DNA of 64,000 nt from NCBI RefSeq assembly GCF_022321485.1, contig NZ_JAKOGG010000002.1, forward strand, positions 62,001 through 126,000, in the 5' to 3' direction. Below the pieces are notes generated by a model, which saw only the letters and a list, made by a program, of their open reading frames with translations, was not told where the DNA came from and searched no databases. Positions 37,310 to 44,799 of this stretch are shown in pieces. Numbering within the stretch: position 1 is the first letter of the stretch; every line of letters begins with the position of its first letter. Origin of the DNA: Shewanella electrica (GTDB taxonomy: Bacteria > Pseudomonadota > Gammaproteobacteria > Enterobacterales > Shewanellaceae). The translations under genes were made by a program, and so were the position numbers.

Positions 37310-37837
37310 ATGCCGCTCAGTTACATTCACTATTCACATACACAACATCGGCACTACGCCGCGCAGATAGCCAAGATTTATCACCAAGCGGTTCAGGCGC
37401 AAGCAGGTGGCTTTTATAGTCAACAGCAATGTGATGCTTGGTCACGGGCACCGCGTTCGACCAAGTTTTGGCAACTGCGCCTCAAAGCTGCTGCTGTGTG
37501 GTTGGTACTCGATAACGCCGGCCAATGTATCGGTTTTATCCAAGTGGAAACCCGCTTTAAAGATCGCGGCTACGTCAGCTGTTTATATGTTGCACCTAAA
37601 TACCAACGGCGCGGTATCGCCGCCGCGTTAATCGAGCAGGCAATACAGTGGGCGCGGGCGCAGCAATGGCCACGGCTCACGACCGATGCCTCGCTGCAAT
37701 CTCATACCATCTTTTGCCGCTGTGGTTTCATCAAACGCTATAACAGCTATCAAGAAAAATGCGGCGTGCAGTTTCCGGGCATGTTGATGCAGTACAACTT
37801 AATGCCAACAACGGCGACGCTAAAAGAAAACGCATAG
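37310..37837 (+). CDS. GNAT family N-acetyltransferase
   Basis: 175 residues with the GNAT core: IGFIQVETRFKDRGYVSCLYVAPKYQRRGIAAALIEQAIQWA, including the acetyl-CoA-binding QRRGIAA loop. The substrate is unknown. Single-gene unit between the dehydrogenase operon and convergent pirin gene. Confidence 0.88.
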   Translation: MPLSYIHYSHTQHRHYAAQIAKIYHQAVQAQAGGFYSQQQCDAWSRAPRSTKFWQLRLKAAAVWLVLDNAGQCIGFIQVETRFKDRGYVSCLYVAPKYQRRGIAAALIEQAIQWARAQQWPRLTTDASLQSHTIFCRCGFIKRYNSYQEKCGVQFPGMLMQYNLMPTTATLKENA

Positions 37838-37882
37838 GCCGAGGCACTATGCGTTTTAGATAAAGTGACATTATTTAACGGC

Positions 37883-38572
37883 TTATGGCAGATCAAACCA
37901 CAATGCTTCTACATCGCTGTTGGCGCTAAAGCTTGCCTGTGTTTGTGCTACCACCGTGGCACCATCACCGGCAGTCAAGGTGGTATCGTCCAACTGCAAC
38001 TCACCTTTGATGACATGCACATAGTAGGTGCGGCCAGTATCTAACGTTTGTGATTGTTGCTCACCGCTAGCCAGTACCATGCGGGCTAACACCGCATCTT
38101 GTTTGATCTGCAATGTGTCATCACGACCATCCGGTGTTACCACTTCCGTTAACCAGGCTTTTTGCGCAAATTCGCGTTGTTGATAGCCGGGTTTGGTGCC
38201 CACTTGGTTTGGCTCAATCCAAATCTGTAGGAACTTCAACGGTGCACTGGCTGAGCCATTAAACTCACTGTGCATGATGCCTGTACCGGCTGACATCAGC
38301 TGAAACTCGCCTGCTGGCAGGGTCATCTCATGGCCGTAACTGTCTTTATGTTGGATCACACCTTCCGTTACGTAACTGATGATCTCCATGTCTCGGTGGC
38401 CGTGGGTATCAAAGCCGGCACTCGGGGCAACGGTATCGTCGTTAATCACTCGTAGCGCTGATACGCCCATAAATGCTGGATCATAATAACGTCCGAAAGA
38501 GAAAGTGTGTTTGCTTTGCAACCAACCAAAGTTAGCGTGGCCGCGGTCATTTGCTGCTCGAATAGTGATCAT
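37883..38572 (-). CDS. Pirin family bicupin protein (YhhW-like)
   Basis: 229 residues; metal-binding cupin motif HTFSFGRYYDP ... DTHGHRDMEIISYV and a degenerate C-terminal cupin. Bacterial pirins can act as quercetin dioxygenases or redox sensors; the native role here is unknown. Eleven nt after the doxX stop on the same strand, so co-transcribed with it. Confidence 0.9.
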   Translation of the reverse strand: MITIRAANDRGHANFGWLQSKHTFSFGRYYDPAFMGVSALRVINDDTVAPSAGFDTHGHRDMEIISYVTEGVIQHKDSYGHEMTLPAGEFQLMSAGTGIMHSEFNGSASAPLKFLQIWIEPNQVGTKPGYQQREFAQKAWLTEVVTPDGRDDTLQIKQDAVLARMVLASGEQQSQTLDTGRTYYVHVIKGELQLDDTTLTAGDGATVVAQTQASFSANSDVEALWFDLP

Positions 38573-38583
38573 GATGTGACTCC

Positions 38584-39024
38584 TTAAAATTTACCGGCTA
38601 ACCAGTTGTCTAGTGAAACTTTGCCTGCGCCAGAGATAATCAGCGACCCCGCGATTACCGCTAAGCTCAGCGCGTACTCGTAACCGTTGTTGGCCATAAA
38701 CAAACCGTTATTGATATGCACGGTAAACAGCGCGACCAACATCGTAAAGGCGACGACTAAGGCGGCAGGGCGGATCAGCAAGCCTAATACTAAGAACAGA
38801 CCGCCAAAGAACTCACCCGAGCCAGCGAGGAACGCCATCAATTCCCCCGGAGTAATACCGATGGATTCCATCCACTGTCCTGTGGCTGCCAAGCCATAGC
38901 CGCCGAACAGACCAAACAATTTTTGGCTACCGTGCGCCATTAAAATCAGGCCGACAGGCACACGTAGCAACAGTGGGGCGTAACCTGCGTTGTTTTGAAC
39001 TAAGGTGTGGATGAACTTTTTCAT
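38584..39024 (-). CDS. DoxX family membrane protein
   Basis: 146 residues, four membrane segments, with the DoxX pattern LLRVPVGLILMAHGSQKLFGLFGGYG and GSGEFFGGLFLVLGLLIRPAA. Start is ATG 39024 with GAGGAAAGC upstream; the longer frame to 39183 would overlap the divergent regulator gene. Forms a two-gene unit with pirin, divergent from the LysR gene that probably controls it. Members are linked to quinone or thiosulfate metabolism and stress in other bacteria. Confidence 0.88.
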   Translation of the reverse strand: MKKFIHTLVQNNAGYAPLLLRVPVGLILMAHGSQKLFGLFGGYGLAATGQWMESIGITPGELMAFLAGSGEFFGGLFLVLGLLIRPAALVVAFTMLVALFTVHINNGLFMANNGYEYALSLAVIAGSLIISGAGKVSLDNWLAGKF

Positions 39025-39135
39025 GATGCTTTCCTCAATGATTTTGATAATACTTAATTCGCTGTGGGATGCTTTATCCCGTTCGTTGAAAGCAAGTTTA
39101 GGCTTGACGTTGTTGCTTGAAAATCGGAACATTTT

Positions 39136-39160
39136 GAACTTGAAATTCAAATAATTTGAA
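39136..39160. promoter_or_regulatory. Possible LysR operator between doxX and the LysR gene
   Basis: TTGAAATTCAA is an 11-bp palindrome (39140-39150), with TTGAA words on both sides (39134-39138 and 39156-39160). It lies in the 148-nt divergent promoter region, as expected for autoregulating LysR proteins. Confidence 0.5.
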
Positions 39161-39172
39161 TATGAGGATTTT

Positions 39173-40102
39173 ATGTCCGCCATTTTGAACCTAGATGCAC
39201 TTAAGGTACTGGATGCTATAGATAAAAAGGGCAGCTTTGCCGCGGCGGCGGAGTCGCTTTATCGGGTACCTTCGGCGCTCACCTACACAGTGCAAAAGCT
39301 GGAACAAGATCTCGGCAGCAAACTATTTGAACGACGCGGTACCCGCTCGGCGCTGACGCCCGCAGGCCAATTGGTGCTGCAAGAGGGAAGGGAAATCCTC
39401 GCCGCCGCAATGCGGTTAGAAGATGCGGTGCGCCAGTTGGAAACCGGCTGGGAAACCAGCATTTCGCTGGCGCTGGATACGGTATTGGCTGACTCACCGC
39501 TGTTTGGCGCTATTGCCGAGTTTTCCAATCTGGGTAAGCAAGTCACCATCAATGTAAGTAAAGAGGCATTAGGTGGTGGCTGGGATGCGCTGTATTCCAA
39601 ACGGGCAGATATTGCCATTGGTGTGTCTGGTGAACTGCCGCGCGGCCAATATGAGATTGCCGAGCTAGGGCAGGTGGAATTTGTCTTTGCCGTAGCAGCA
39701 CAACACCCATTGGCACAACAAAGGTTTGCAACAGATTTATCAGCAAATGACGCGGGCGTGATCCCCATGTCGGCGTTATTGGCCTATCCCGCTGTCGTTG
39801 TGGCCGACAGTTCGGTGTCGTTAAGTCAGCGCTCCAGCGGCTTGTTCGCCAGTCGGCAGGTAATCCGCGTATCGTCGATGCCCGATAAAATCAGCATGCA
39901 ACAGCGTGGCATCGGTATCGGCTTTTTACCGAAACACCTGATCACTGATGAGTTAGCCAGCGGCGAATTAGTCATGCGACAGGTAGAAAAGCCCCGCGGC
40001 AAGCTACCACTCTATATGGCGTGGCGCAAAGGCGAACAGGGCAAAGCGCTAGCGTGGTTTGTTGAGCGGCTGAAAAATGCGGATTGGGGCTTAGGTGCAT
40101 AG
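39173..40102 (+). CDS. LysR family transcriptional regulator
   Basis: 309 residues: N-terminal winged HTH (LKVLDAIDKKGSFAAAAESLYRVPSALTYTVQKLEQDLGSKLFERRG) and a C-terminal substrate-binding domain from about residue 90. ATG has GAGGATTTT upstream. Divergent from doxX-pirin, which is probably its target. It is the last normal gene before the integron cassette array. Confidence 0.92.
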   Translation: MSAILNLDALKVLDAIDKKGSFAAAAESLYRVPSALTYTVQKLEQDLGSKLFERRGTRSALTPAGQLVLQEGREILAAAMRLEDAVRQLETGWETSISLALDTVLADSPLFGAIAEFSNLGKQVTINVSKEALGGGWDALYSKRADIAIGVSGELPRGQYEIAELGQVEFVFAVAAQHPLAQQRFATDLSANDAGVIPMSALLAYPAVVVADSSVSLSQRSSGLFASRQVIRVSSMPDKISMQQRGIGIGFLPKHLITDELASGELVMRQVEKPRGKLPLYMAWRKGEQGKALAWFVERLKNADWGLGA

Positions 40103-40336
40103 CGATCTATCGCGATAGCAAAACTGGCTCCCATGTAGGAATATTGAAAATATCACCACATCGGTTGGTATTTCGCCGATATTCGTGCGCATTTCTCCAG
40201 TGATACCGAATGAAAATGTTTTAAAATCATACAACTAGGATTTTGCGGTCGAGATAATAGCTTTGGGAAACACGCATGCTCATTTTTGTTGGTGGTATAT
40301 CGGCCGAAAAGCTGATAACTTCTTAGCAATACAAGG

Positions 40337-40402
40337 AGTTAACTGTGCGTTTTTACTGGTTTTATCTGATAAATGCGTATGCGCACGAATAGAATGTTAG
40401 AT
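40337..40402 (+). other. Possible attC/attI-like boundary site (site 0)
   Basis: AGTTAAC at 40337, inner arms TGTGCG / CGCACG, and right core GTTAGAT at 40396-40402 just before the first cassette ORF. The left core is imperfect, so it may be an attC of a lost cassette or the relic of an attI. Confidence 0.45.
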
Positions 40403-40413
40403 GGCAGGAAGCT

Positions 40414-40800
40414 ATGCGATTAATTGTCACAATTTCACTCATATTTCTAGCTGGTTGTGCCGACCTTAAATACCAGCCTGAAGAGGGGCTCGTAAAAATA
40501 GAGGTTCAGAAATTAGTAAATACAGAAAATTGCAGTGGTAAAGGCATTCGTGCATATTCGGCTAAAAGCTCTAACAAACGTTATTTGCTAGATAACGAGA
40601 TATTTTATGTATCTCCCGGTAACTGGGAAATTACTTATTACCCAACCTATGAAGAATTACAAAAAGGTGTGTGTGAAGAAATGGAAATGCTGATAATTCA
40701 TGGCGAATACACTATTTCCCATGAATTTAAACAAGGTTTCAGTTACTTCATCTACCTAAACAAAGAACGTGACGCAGGCATAAAGGAAAATGCCATATAA
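40414..40800 (+). CDS. Cassette 1: hypothetical lipoprotein
   Basis: 128 residues with a lipoprotein signal (MRLIVTISLIFLAGCADLKY, lipobox LAGC). The mature part is mixed charged and aromatic with two further cysteines. I do not recognise a family. ATG preceded by AGGAAGCT. It fills the cassette between site 0 and attC1; its stop codon lies within the attC1 left core, a common arrangement in cassettes. Confidence 0.82.
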   Translation: MRLIVTISLIFLAGCADLKYQPEEGLVKIEVQKLVNTENCSGKGIRAYSAKSSNKRYLLDNEIFYVSPGNWEITYYPTYEELQKGVCEEMEMLIIHGEYTISHEFKQGFSYFIYLNKERDAGIKENAI

Positions 40801-40866
40801 CAAGTTGCAGTATACGGATAAACTACTCGCTGTGCTCCTAATTTAGCGATGAGCAAGGCGTTATGT
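40795..40866 (+). other. attC1
   Basis: Left core region ATATAAC then AAGTTGC; right side GAGCAAGGC then GTTATGT. The inner arms TTGC and GCAA pair. About 72 nt. Confidence 0.85.
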
Positions 40867-40880
40867 GTTAAAGAGGAAAA

Positions 40881-41267
40881 ATGACCGTTCATATCAGTAC
40901 AGCAACAGTTTTCGCTTATGAAAATCGAAACAATAAAATGAACCTTCATTTTAACCCCATGGTTAATTTCGAAGGCTGCTGGAAGTTTCCGTCGGGTTAT
41001 CTAGAGAATGTACGTTGGGAGATAAAATCTGATGTATTCGGAAATCATATGTTTGATTGTGCAATTAGTGGGTCTTCATTGCTCGAAAGCGCATTAAACG
41101 GAAATGTTCTTGAGTTTCATTTAACGGTTAAGGATGTTCCTTTTGCTTATGATAATTCAGCTTGCTGGATAAAATTTACGGCGACACTCAATTCTCATGT
41201 TTATCGTGAGTTTCACAAAGAGTTTTGGGGTGTAGTTAAAACAAGGTGGTCAAAAGGCTTACGTTAA
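40881..41267 (+). CDS. Cassette 2: hypothetical protein
   Basis: 128 residues, no signal peptide, rich in aromatic residues (FEGCWKFPSGYLENVRWEIKS, EFHKEFWGVVKTRWSKG). No family recognised. ATG follows GAGGAAAA. Base composition and lack of neighbours of related function are typical of integron cassettes. Confidence 0.8.
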   Translation: MTVHISTATVFAYENRNNKMNLHFNPMVNFEGCWKFPSGYLENVRWEIKSDVFGNHMFDCAISGSSLLESALNGNVLEFHLTVKDVPFAYDNSACWIKFTATLNSHVYREFHKEFWGVVKTRWSKGLR

Positions 41268-41272
41268 CGATG

Positions 41273-41365
41273 CATTACAAAGCGTTTAAGAGCGCGCAAC
41301 GCGTGCCGGTTTCGATTTGCTTAATTTTTGCACATATGACGTCACGCCTTAATGCGGCGATAGCG
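41273..41365 (+). other. attC2 (right core mutated)
   Basis: CATTACAAAGCGTTTAAG on the left pairs with CTTAATGCGGCG on the right. The right core reads GATAGCG where GTTAGCG is expected, so it is probably inactive. Long variable region with a GC-rich inner stem. Confidence 0.7.
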
Positions 41366-41378
41366 GTCCAAGGAAACT

Positions 41379-41996
41379 ATGGAATTTAAAGAAGATTTAG
41401 AATCAAAGTCTGCACCAAAAATCAAGAAAGCTGCTGCTAAAATTTCCAAAGGGAAGATTGAAGGATATGAATCGCTTTTGCTTTCTTCTCTAACATTGTT
41501 GATTCAGAAACCAAAATCTTGGCAGGCACAATCAGAAGTCATAAAAGCGATAGGTATAACAGGTACTAAAAAGTCGCTACCGTACCTGAAAGAGCTTTCG
41601 AAACAAGAGTTCAAGTCAACGGTGTTGTATCGGGATTTAGCGTTTTCTATATGCCTCCTCGAAGATATGTCTGAAGGTCAGCTCAATTATACGACTAGCA
41701 TCCTAGATACCTCGAATGACCTATTGCTTGCAGGGGCTTGTGCCGCAATTCTGTTCTCAGGCTATACCCCTAGTTCTGACGACATTGTGAAAATTGTCGA
41801 ATCAGTTGTAGACCGAGATCAGAATGAAGGTCAAGTGATAACGTCTAGGTGCTATATAGCTGCAGCTTGCTATTCTTGGCCTGCTGAATTAACAACTAGC
41901 TTTCTAAAAAAATGCGCAGATTCGTCATGGTCTGGCTTGGCTGAAATAGCCAGTGATTCTTTGGCGGGTATAAAGAGTAAATATGTACTTATCTAG
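41379..41996 (+). CDS. Cassette 3: HEAT-repeat-like protein
   Basis: 205 residues, wholly helical in appearance, with repeated pairs of helices and the KAIGITGTKKSLPYLKELSKQEF element typical of HEAT/armadillo-like repeats. Such folds bind proteins. No signal peptide. ATG preceded by AAGGAA. No closer family seen; an immunity or scaffolding role is only a guess. Confidence 0.8.
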   Translation: MEFKEDLESKSAPKIKKAAAKISKGKIEGYESLLLSSLTLLIQKPKSWQAQSEVIKAIGITGTKKSLPYLKELSKQEFKSTVLYRDLAFSICLLEDMSEGQLNYTTSILDTSNDLLLAGACAAILFSGYTPSSDDIVKIVESVVDRDQNEGQVITSRCYIAAACYSWPAELTTSFLKKCADSSWSGLAEIASDSLAGIKSKYVLI

Positions 41997-42001
41997 TCCA
42001 C

Positions 42002-42074
42002 CATTTAACCAGCGCATGTTGTCGGACTAGTGTTCCGCGGCGCTCCAAACCAGCCGCAACTGTGGTCATTAGGC
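42002..42074 (+). other. attC3 (right core mutated)
   Basis: CATTTAACCA on the left and TGGTCATTAGGC on the right; arms AACCA / TGGT and GTTG / CAAC pair. The right core has A instead of G at the crossover position (ATTAGGC). Confidence 0.75.
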
Positions 42075-42081
42075 ATTTAAA

Positions 42082-42546
42082 ATGAACTTTGAGCAAGTTA
42101 GTAATTCAGAAATACACAGCATCGTTGCTCCGATTGTCGAATCGTGTCTCCAAAACCAAGGTTTTGAAAGCCATTCAAACTTAAAGTGGGTTAAGTGCCA
42201 TAACGAACCAATTCGATTGATATTTGAGTTGTTTCTATGGAAAGGTGGGATGGTAGCTCCACGTATTTCAATTTCTCTTGATTTTGTTCCTCATGTATCT
42301 GGCAGCTCAGTAAAATGGCACAGAACAAACAAGTCAGCACAACCTGATCTTATTTACGATATTTATGACCGAACTCTTGAGTTTTCTTACCATCAAGGAG
42401 CAGCCACTATCAAAGATAAAGCTCCACAAGTAATACCTCATGCTATAGTGAAGGCAAAAGAGTTTTGGGCTACATGTTCAGCAGAAAATCAGCTTTTGGC
42501 GGCTTTCGATAAACTGAAGCATTACTACGATAAAGGCCATCCCTGA
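42082..42546 (+). CDS. Cassette 4: hypothetical protein
   Basis: 154 residues, cytoplasmic, mixed alpha/beta, with IRLIFELFLWKGGMVAPRISISLDFVP as the most regular segment. No family recognised. ATG lies 7 nt after the attC3 right core with only a weak ribosome site. The 3' part of the cassette is an unusually long 170-nt untranslated stretch holding a large hairpin. Confidence 0.78.
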   Translation: MNFEQVSNSEIHSIVAPIVESCLQNQGFESHSNLKWVKCHNEPIRLIFELFLWKGGMVAPRISISLDFVPHVSGSSVKWHRTNKSAQPDLIYDIYDRTLEFSYHQGAATIKDKAPQVIPHAIVKAKEFWATCSAENQLLAAFDKLKHYYDKGHP

Positions 42547-42631
42547 TGGGCGATCAAAGTATCGAATGTATACTCCTCACGAGCTTGCATTATCTTTTGT
42601 GTTAGCAAGAGCTGGGAAATCAGAATAGGCG

Positions 42632-42690
42632 CTAAGTTTGTTCGAGCAAAATGAAGGTAGGTACAAACCTACTGTTCAAAACAAACTTAG
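42632..42690. other. Nested hairpin in the 3' part of cassette 4
   Basis: Outer arms CTAAGTTTGTT (42632-42642) and AACAAACTTAG (42680-42690) are perfect complements; inside them GTAGGT-ACAA-ACCTAC forms a second perfect stem. No T-run follows. The region lies between the cassette ORF and attC4 and is not part of the attC. Confidence 0.75.
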
Positions 42691-42715
42691 AGGTTTACTT
42701 CTGGAGGCAGTCAAT

Positions 42716-42769
42716 GCCTAACAAGGCACTCAAGCAAGGGCAAATTTTCCGCTGAGCAAGGCGTTAAGC
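42716..42769 (+). other. attC4
   Basis: Compact 54-nt site: left core GCCTAAC, arms CTCAAGC / GCTGAG, right core GTTAAGC. Both cores fit the consensus, so this site looks usable. Confidence 0.9.
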
Positions 42770-42788
42770 ATCAAGGAGAGTGCACCCT

Positions 42789-43250
42789 ATGTGGGGAGAA
42801 CTTCATGAAGAAAAAGAAATAATAATTTCCCTGTGCAAAACCATGGAAGCCGGGAAGGCCAACCGATTGTTTCGCGAGCTAGGGGCTGAGCTGCACTATG
42901 ATGTTTATGATTTCCCCGCAGCTAGCTACGAGAGCTGGCAATCTGAATCATTGCTTCACGTTACCTTATTTTGCAATGGCAAAGAGGTCGATGCCCAAGA
43001 CAACTTTAATGGTATTTCGTTAGCTTTTCCTTTTGCTGTTCGGCCCAGCTCAGACCAACAAAAAGCGTTAAACCTTATTAGTCAGGTAATCGCAAAATTT
43101 AATGGTGTGGCTACTTATCAAGAGCAAGAGTATTCAGTCTCTCTTGTTCAAACTGATTGGGATTCGTGCAATGATTTTCTTCTCAAAGAATGGGGCGAAG
43201 AGCCAGGGAGTCAATCATTGGCAATCATGATCGCGGAAAATTACGCTTAA
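42789..43250 (+). CDS. Cassette 5: hypothetical acidic protein
   Basis: 153 residues, acidic, with segments LFRELGAELHYDVYDFPAASYESWQSESLLHVTLF and QEQEYSVSLVQTDWDSCNDFLLKEWGEEPGS. No family recognised; size and acidity recall polymorphic-toxin immunity proteins, which is weak evidence. ATG at 42789 follows AAGGAG by about 10 nt; a GTG at 42780 is too close to the ribosome site. The TAA stop lies in the attC5 left core. Confidence 0.8.
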   Translation: MWGELHEEKEIIISLCKTMEAGKANRLFRELGAELHYDVYDFPAASYESWQSESLLHVTLFCNGKEVDAQDNFNGISLAFPFAVRPSSDQQKALNLISQVIAKFNGVATYQEQEYSVSLVQTDWDSCNDFLLKEWGEEPGSQSLAIMIAENYA

Positions 43251-43294
43251 CAAGGCGAAGCAGCGGATTCGCTTCGCTGTTTGCGGCGTTATAT
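43245..43294 (+). other. attC5
   Basis: 50-nt site: left core GCTTAAC, right core GTTATAT, with a nearly continuous stem GCGAAGCAGCG / CGCTTCGCTGTTTGC between them. Looks intact. Confidence 0.88.
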
Positions 43295-43323
43295 GAGAAA
43301 AGAGAATGAACAGAGGAATATAA

Positions 43324-43704
43324 ATGTCGGTTAAACCATATGATAAAAAGGAAGTTCGTAACATTGTGGCCTTATATTGGAAGGTATTTCCTGAGCCGCC
43401 GACTAAAAACTCTCAGATTTATCTGAATGAAGATGCGGTTATGTGGGACGGTTATCTCGATAGTGTTGAAGAGCTTAGAGAGCTATTTTCTAATCTGTTC
43501 CGCTTTTCTCAGGATAAAGAAGAGACTGACATAAAAAAGGCTCAGGAGCTTGGCGGAACAGATAATCTAAATATAAAGCAGTTGGCATTCTTTATTACTG
43601 ATATCTTAGTTCACGAAAAGACGCATCAAGGTTTATTCTCTATGATGCTCAAGAACGGAGTCGTAGAACGGGTCATACAGCGCCTTGAAGTGCTATTAAG
43701 GTAA
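43324..43704 (+). CDS. Cassette 6: hypothetical protein (DUF6508-like possible)
   Basis: 126 residues, helical, beginning MSVKPYDKKEVRNIVALYWKV and containing YLNEDAVMWDGYLDSVEELRELF. No catalytic motif is evident. It recalls small uncharacterised DUF proteins but the match is uncertain. ATG has GAGGAA upstream. Confidence 0.8.
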   Translation: MSVKPYDKKEVRNIVALYWKVFPEPPTKNSQIYLNEDAVMWDGYLDSVEELRELFSNLFRFSQDKEETDIKKAQELGGTDNLNIKQLAFFITDILVHEKTHQGLFSMMLKNGVVERVIQRLEVLLR

Positions 43705-43738
43705 TTCTATTAACTCTGATGTATAAACAAGTTAATCA

Positions 43739-43788
43739 CATAATAAGGCAATCTACGTGTAGCTGGTCATTGATTGGGTATTAGGCAG
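43739..43788 (+). other. attC6 (both cores degenerate)
   Basis: CATAATAAGGCAATC on the left pairs through CAATC with GATTGGGTATTAGGC on the right. The left core has TAA-T-AA instead of TAAC, and the right core has A at the crossover base. Confidence 0.65.
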
Positions 43789-43789
43789 C

Positions 43790-43876
43790 ATGGTTGAAAC
43801 ACTTAAAGTACGTGACGACTATATCGAACAAATTCGTTACTCAAATCCTAGTGAAATGTTATGTGTTAGTAAATGA
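43790..43876 (+). CDS. Possible 28-residue ORF, perhaps a cassette fragment
   Basis: A frame starting MVETLKVRDDYIEQIRYS begins 2 nt after attC6 and ends at TGA 43874-43876. The text near its end, ATGTTATGTGTTAG, resembles an attC right core plus flank as seen after attC1 (GTTATGTGTTAA). It probably represents the remains of a truncated cassette; no ribosome site of note. Confidence 0.3.
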   Translation: MVETLKVRDDYIEQIRYSNPSEMLCVSK

Positions 43877-43891
43877 TAAGGAGATCTGGTA

Positions 43892-44209
43892 GTGAAAGCT
43901 GAAATCTTGAATGGGCAAGCAATCAATATAAGTTCTCTAGAGGAATTGACTAGGTTAGTTCCAAATTGTTACAGCGGAGTAGGCTTAAATTATGGTCAGG
44001 GGGAAGGGCAAGTAAAAATTTTGGATACGGTATGGGGTTTTTATCTAAATTCTGAATACAATTATTACCTCCAATTTGAAGAGGGTTCTCTTGAATTGTC
44101 GAAATTTATTGATATGGTCAACGCTATTCAGTCTCACCTACAAAAGTTGTTTGGTAATGATTTGGTACTGAAAGTTGAAGGCATGTTTAATGGTCAAGGC
44201 GATATATGA
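43892..44209 (+). CDS. Cassette 7: hypothetical protein
   Basis: 105 residues, GTG start with AAGGAG 8-9 nt upstream. Mixed fold; segments NYGQGEGQVKILDTVWGFYLNSEYNYYLQFEEG. No family recognised. Short, soluble, no signal peptide. AT-rich. Confidence 0.78.
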   Translation: MKAEILNGQAINISSLEELTRLVPNCYSGVGLNYGQGEGQVKILDTVWGFYLNSEYNYYLQFEEGSLELSKFIDMVNAIQSHLQKLFGNDLVLKVEGMFNGQGDI

Positions 44210-44217
44210 GCGCAGGC

Positions 44218-44283
44218 ACATAACAAAAACATGCAACAAGACCTGTAGCCTACGCATATTTGTCACTTATGTTGGCGTTAGAC
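44218..44283 (+). other. attC7
   Basis: 66-nt site: ACATAACAAAAACAT on the left with arm AACAT pairing to ATGTT; right side GGC then core GTTAGAC. Looks intact. Confidence 0.88.
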
Positions 44284-44390
44284 AACGATATCACCCTAGA
44301 TTTGATGTGAAATTAAATGAAAAATTATTTTGAGAGTCCGCTGGCGGTCCGTTACGGCCCCAAACCACGGCATTAAGTGTAAGTTGAGAT
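44284..44390 (+). other. Cassette remnant with degenerate attC-like end (site 8)
   Basis: About 100 nt between attC7 and the next ORF, ending CACGGCATTAAGT. This matches the end of an attC (GGCGTTAAGT) with A at the crossover base. A 19-codon frame runs through it but looks accidental. Probably a deleted cassette. Confidence 0.45.
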
Positions 44391-44681
44391 ATGAAATACC
44401 AAAGCATAGAAGAGCACCTAGTTGCAGAATTTGGCTTCGATCAGTATCAAGTATCTGATCGGGCGGCTCGTCATCGGGAAGAAGTCCTAAATAGTGACGT
44501 TTGCGGTTGTTTCATGTGCCAAGAAAACTTTCCTCCGAGCGAGATACACCGCTGGACTGATAACGATCAAACGGCCTGTTGTCCAAGGTGCGACATGGGC
44601 AACGTGGTCGTTGGTTCAGCCTCTGGTATGCCTGTGACTAATAATGAGTTTCTAAGTTTGGTTGGGGCACACTGGTCGTGA
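44391..44681 (+). CDS. Cassette 8: small protein with two cysteine pairs, possibly zinc-binding
   Basis: 96 residues. Cysteine pattern CGCFMC (about 39-44) and CCPRC (about 63-67) with nearby His (IHRW) suggests a metal-binding knuckle. The rest is helical, with AARHREEVLNSD. No family recognised. Ribosome site is weak. Followed by attC9. Confidence 0.78.
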   Translation: MKYQSIEEHLVAEFGFDQYQVSDRAARHREEVLNSDVCGCFMCQENFPPSEIHRWTDNDQTACCPRCDMGNVVVGSASGMPVTNNEFLSLVGAHWS

Positions 44682-44685
44682 ACAC

Positions 44686-44783
44686 ACGCAACAAGGCATT
44701 GCTGCATTACGGCCGTGCCAGTGGATTCGCGGACGAGCGCCGCACATTGCAGCGCCGTCAATTCTTGGAAGGCGGCATTAACA
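44686..44783 (+). other. attC9 (right core mutated)
   Basis: Long site of about 98 nt: left core ACGCAAC then AAGGCATTG; right end GGCATTAACA with A at the crossover base. GC-rich imperfect inner stems. The number follows the placement order, counting the remnant at 44284-44390 as site 8. Confidence 0.7.
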
Positions 44784-44799
44784 TAACGGAGAGGCTTAG

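Noticed and set aside
42780-42788. GTG start for cassette 5
   Set aside because: Only a few nucleotides from the AAGGAG ribosome site; ATG at 42789 is properly spaced.
44318-44377. 19-codon ORF between attC7 and cassette 8
   Set aside because: Runs through attC-like sequence, has no ribosome site and is too short to support.
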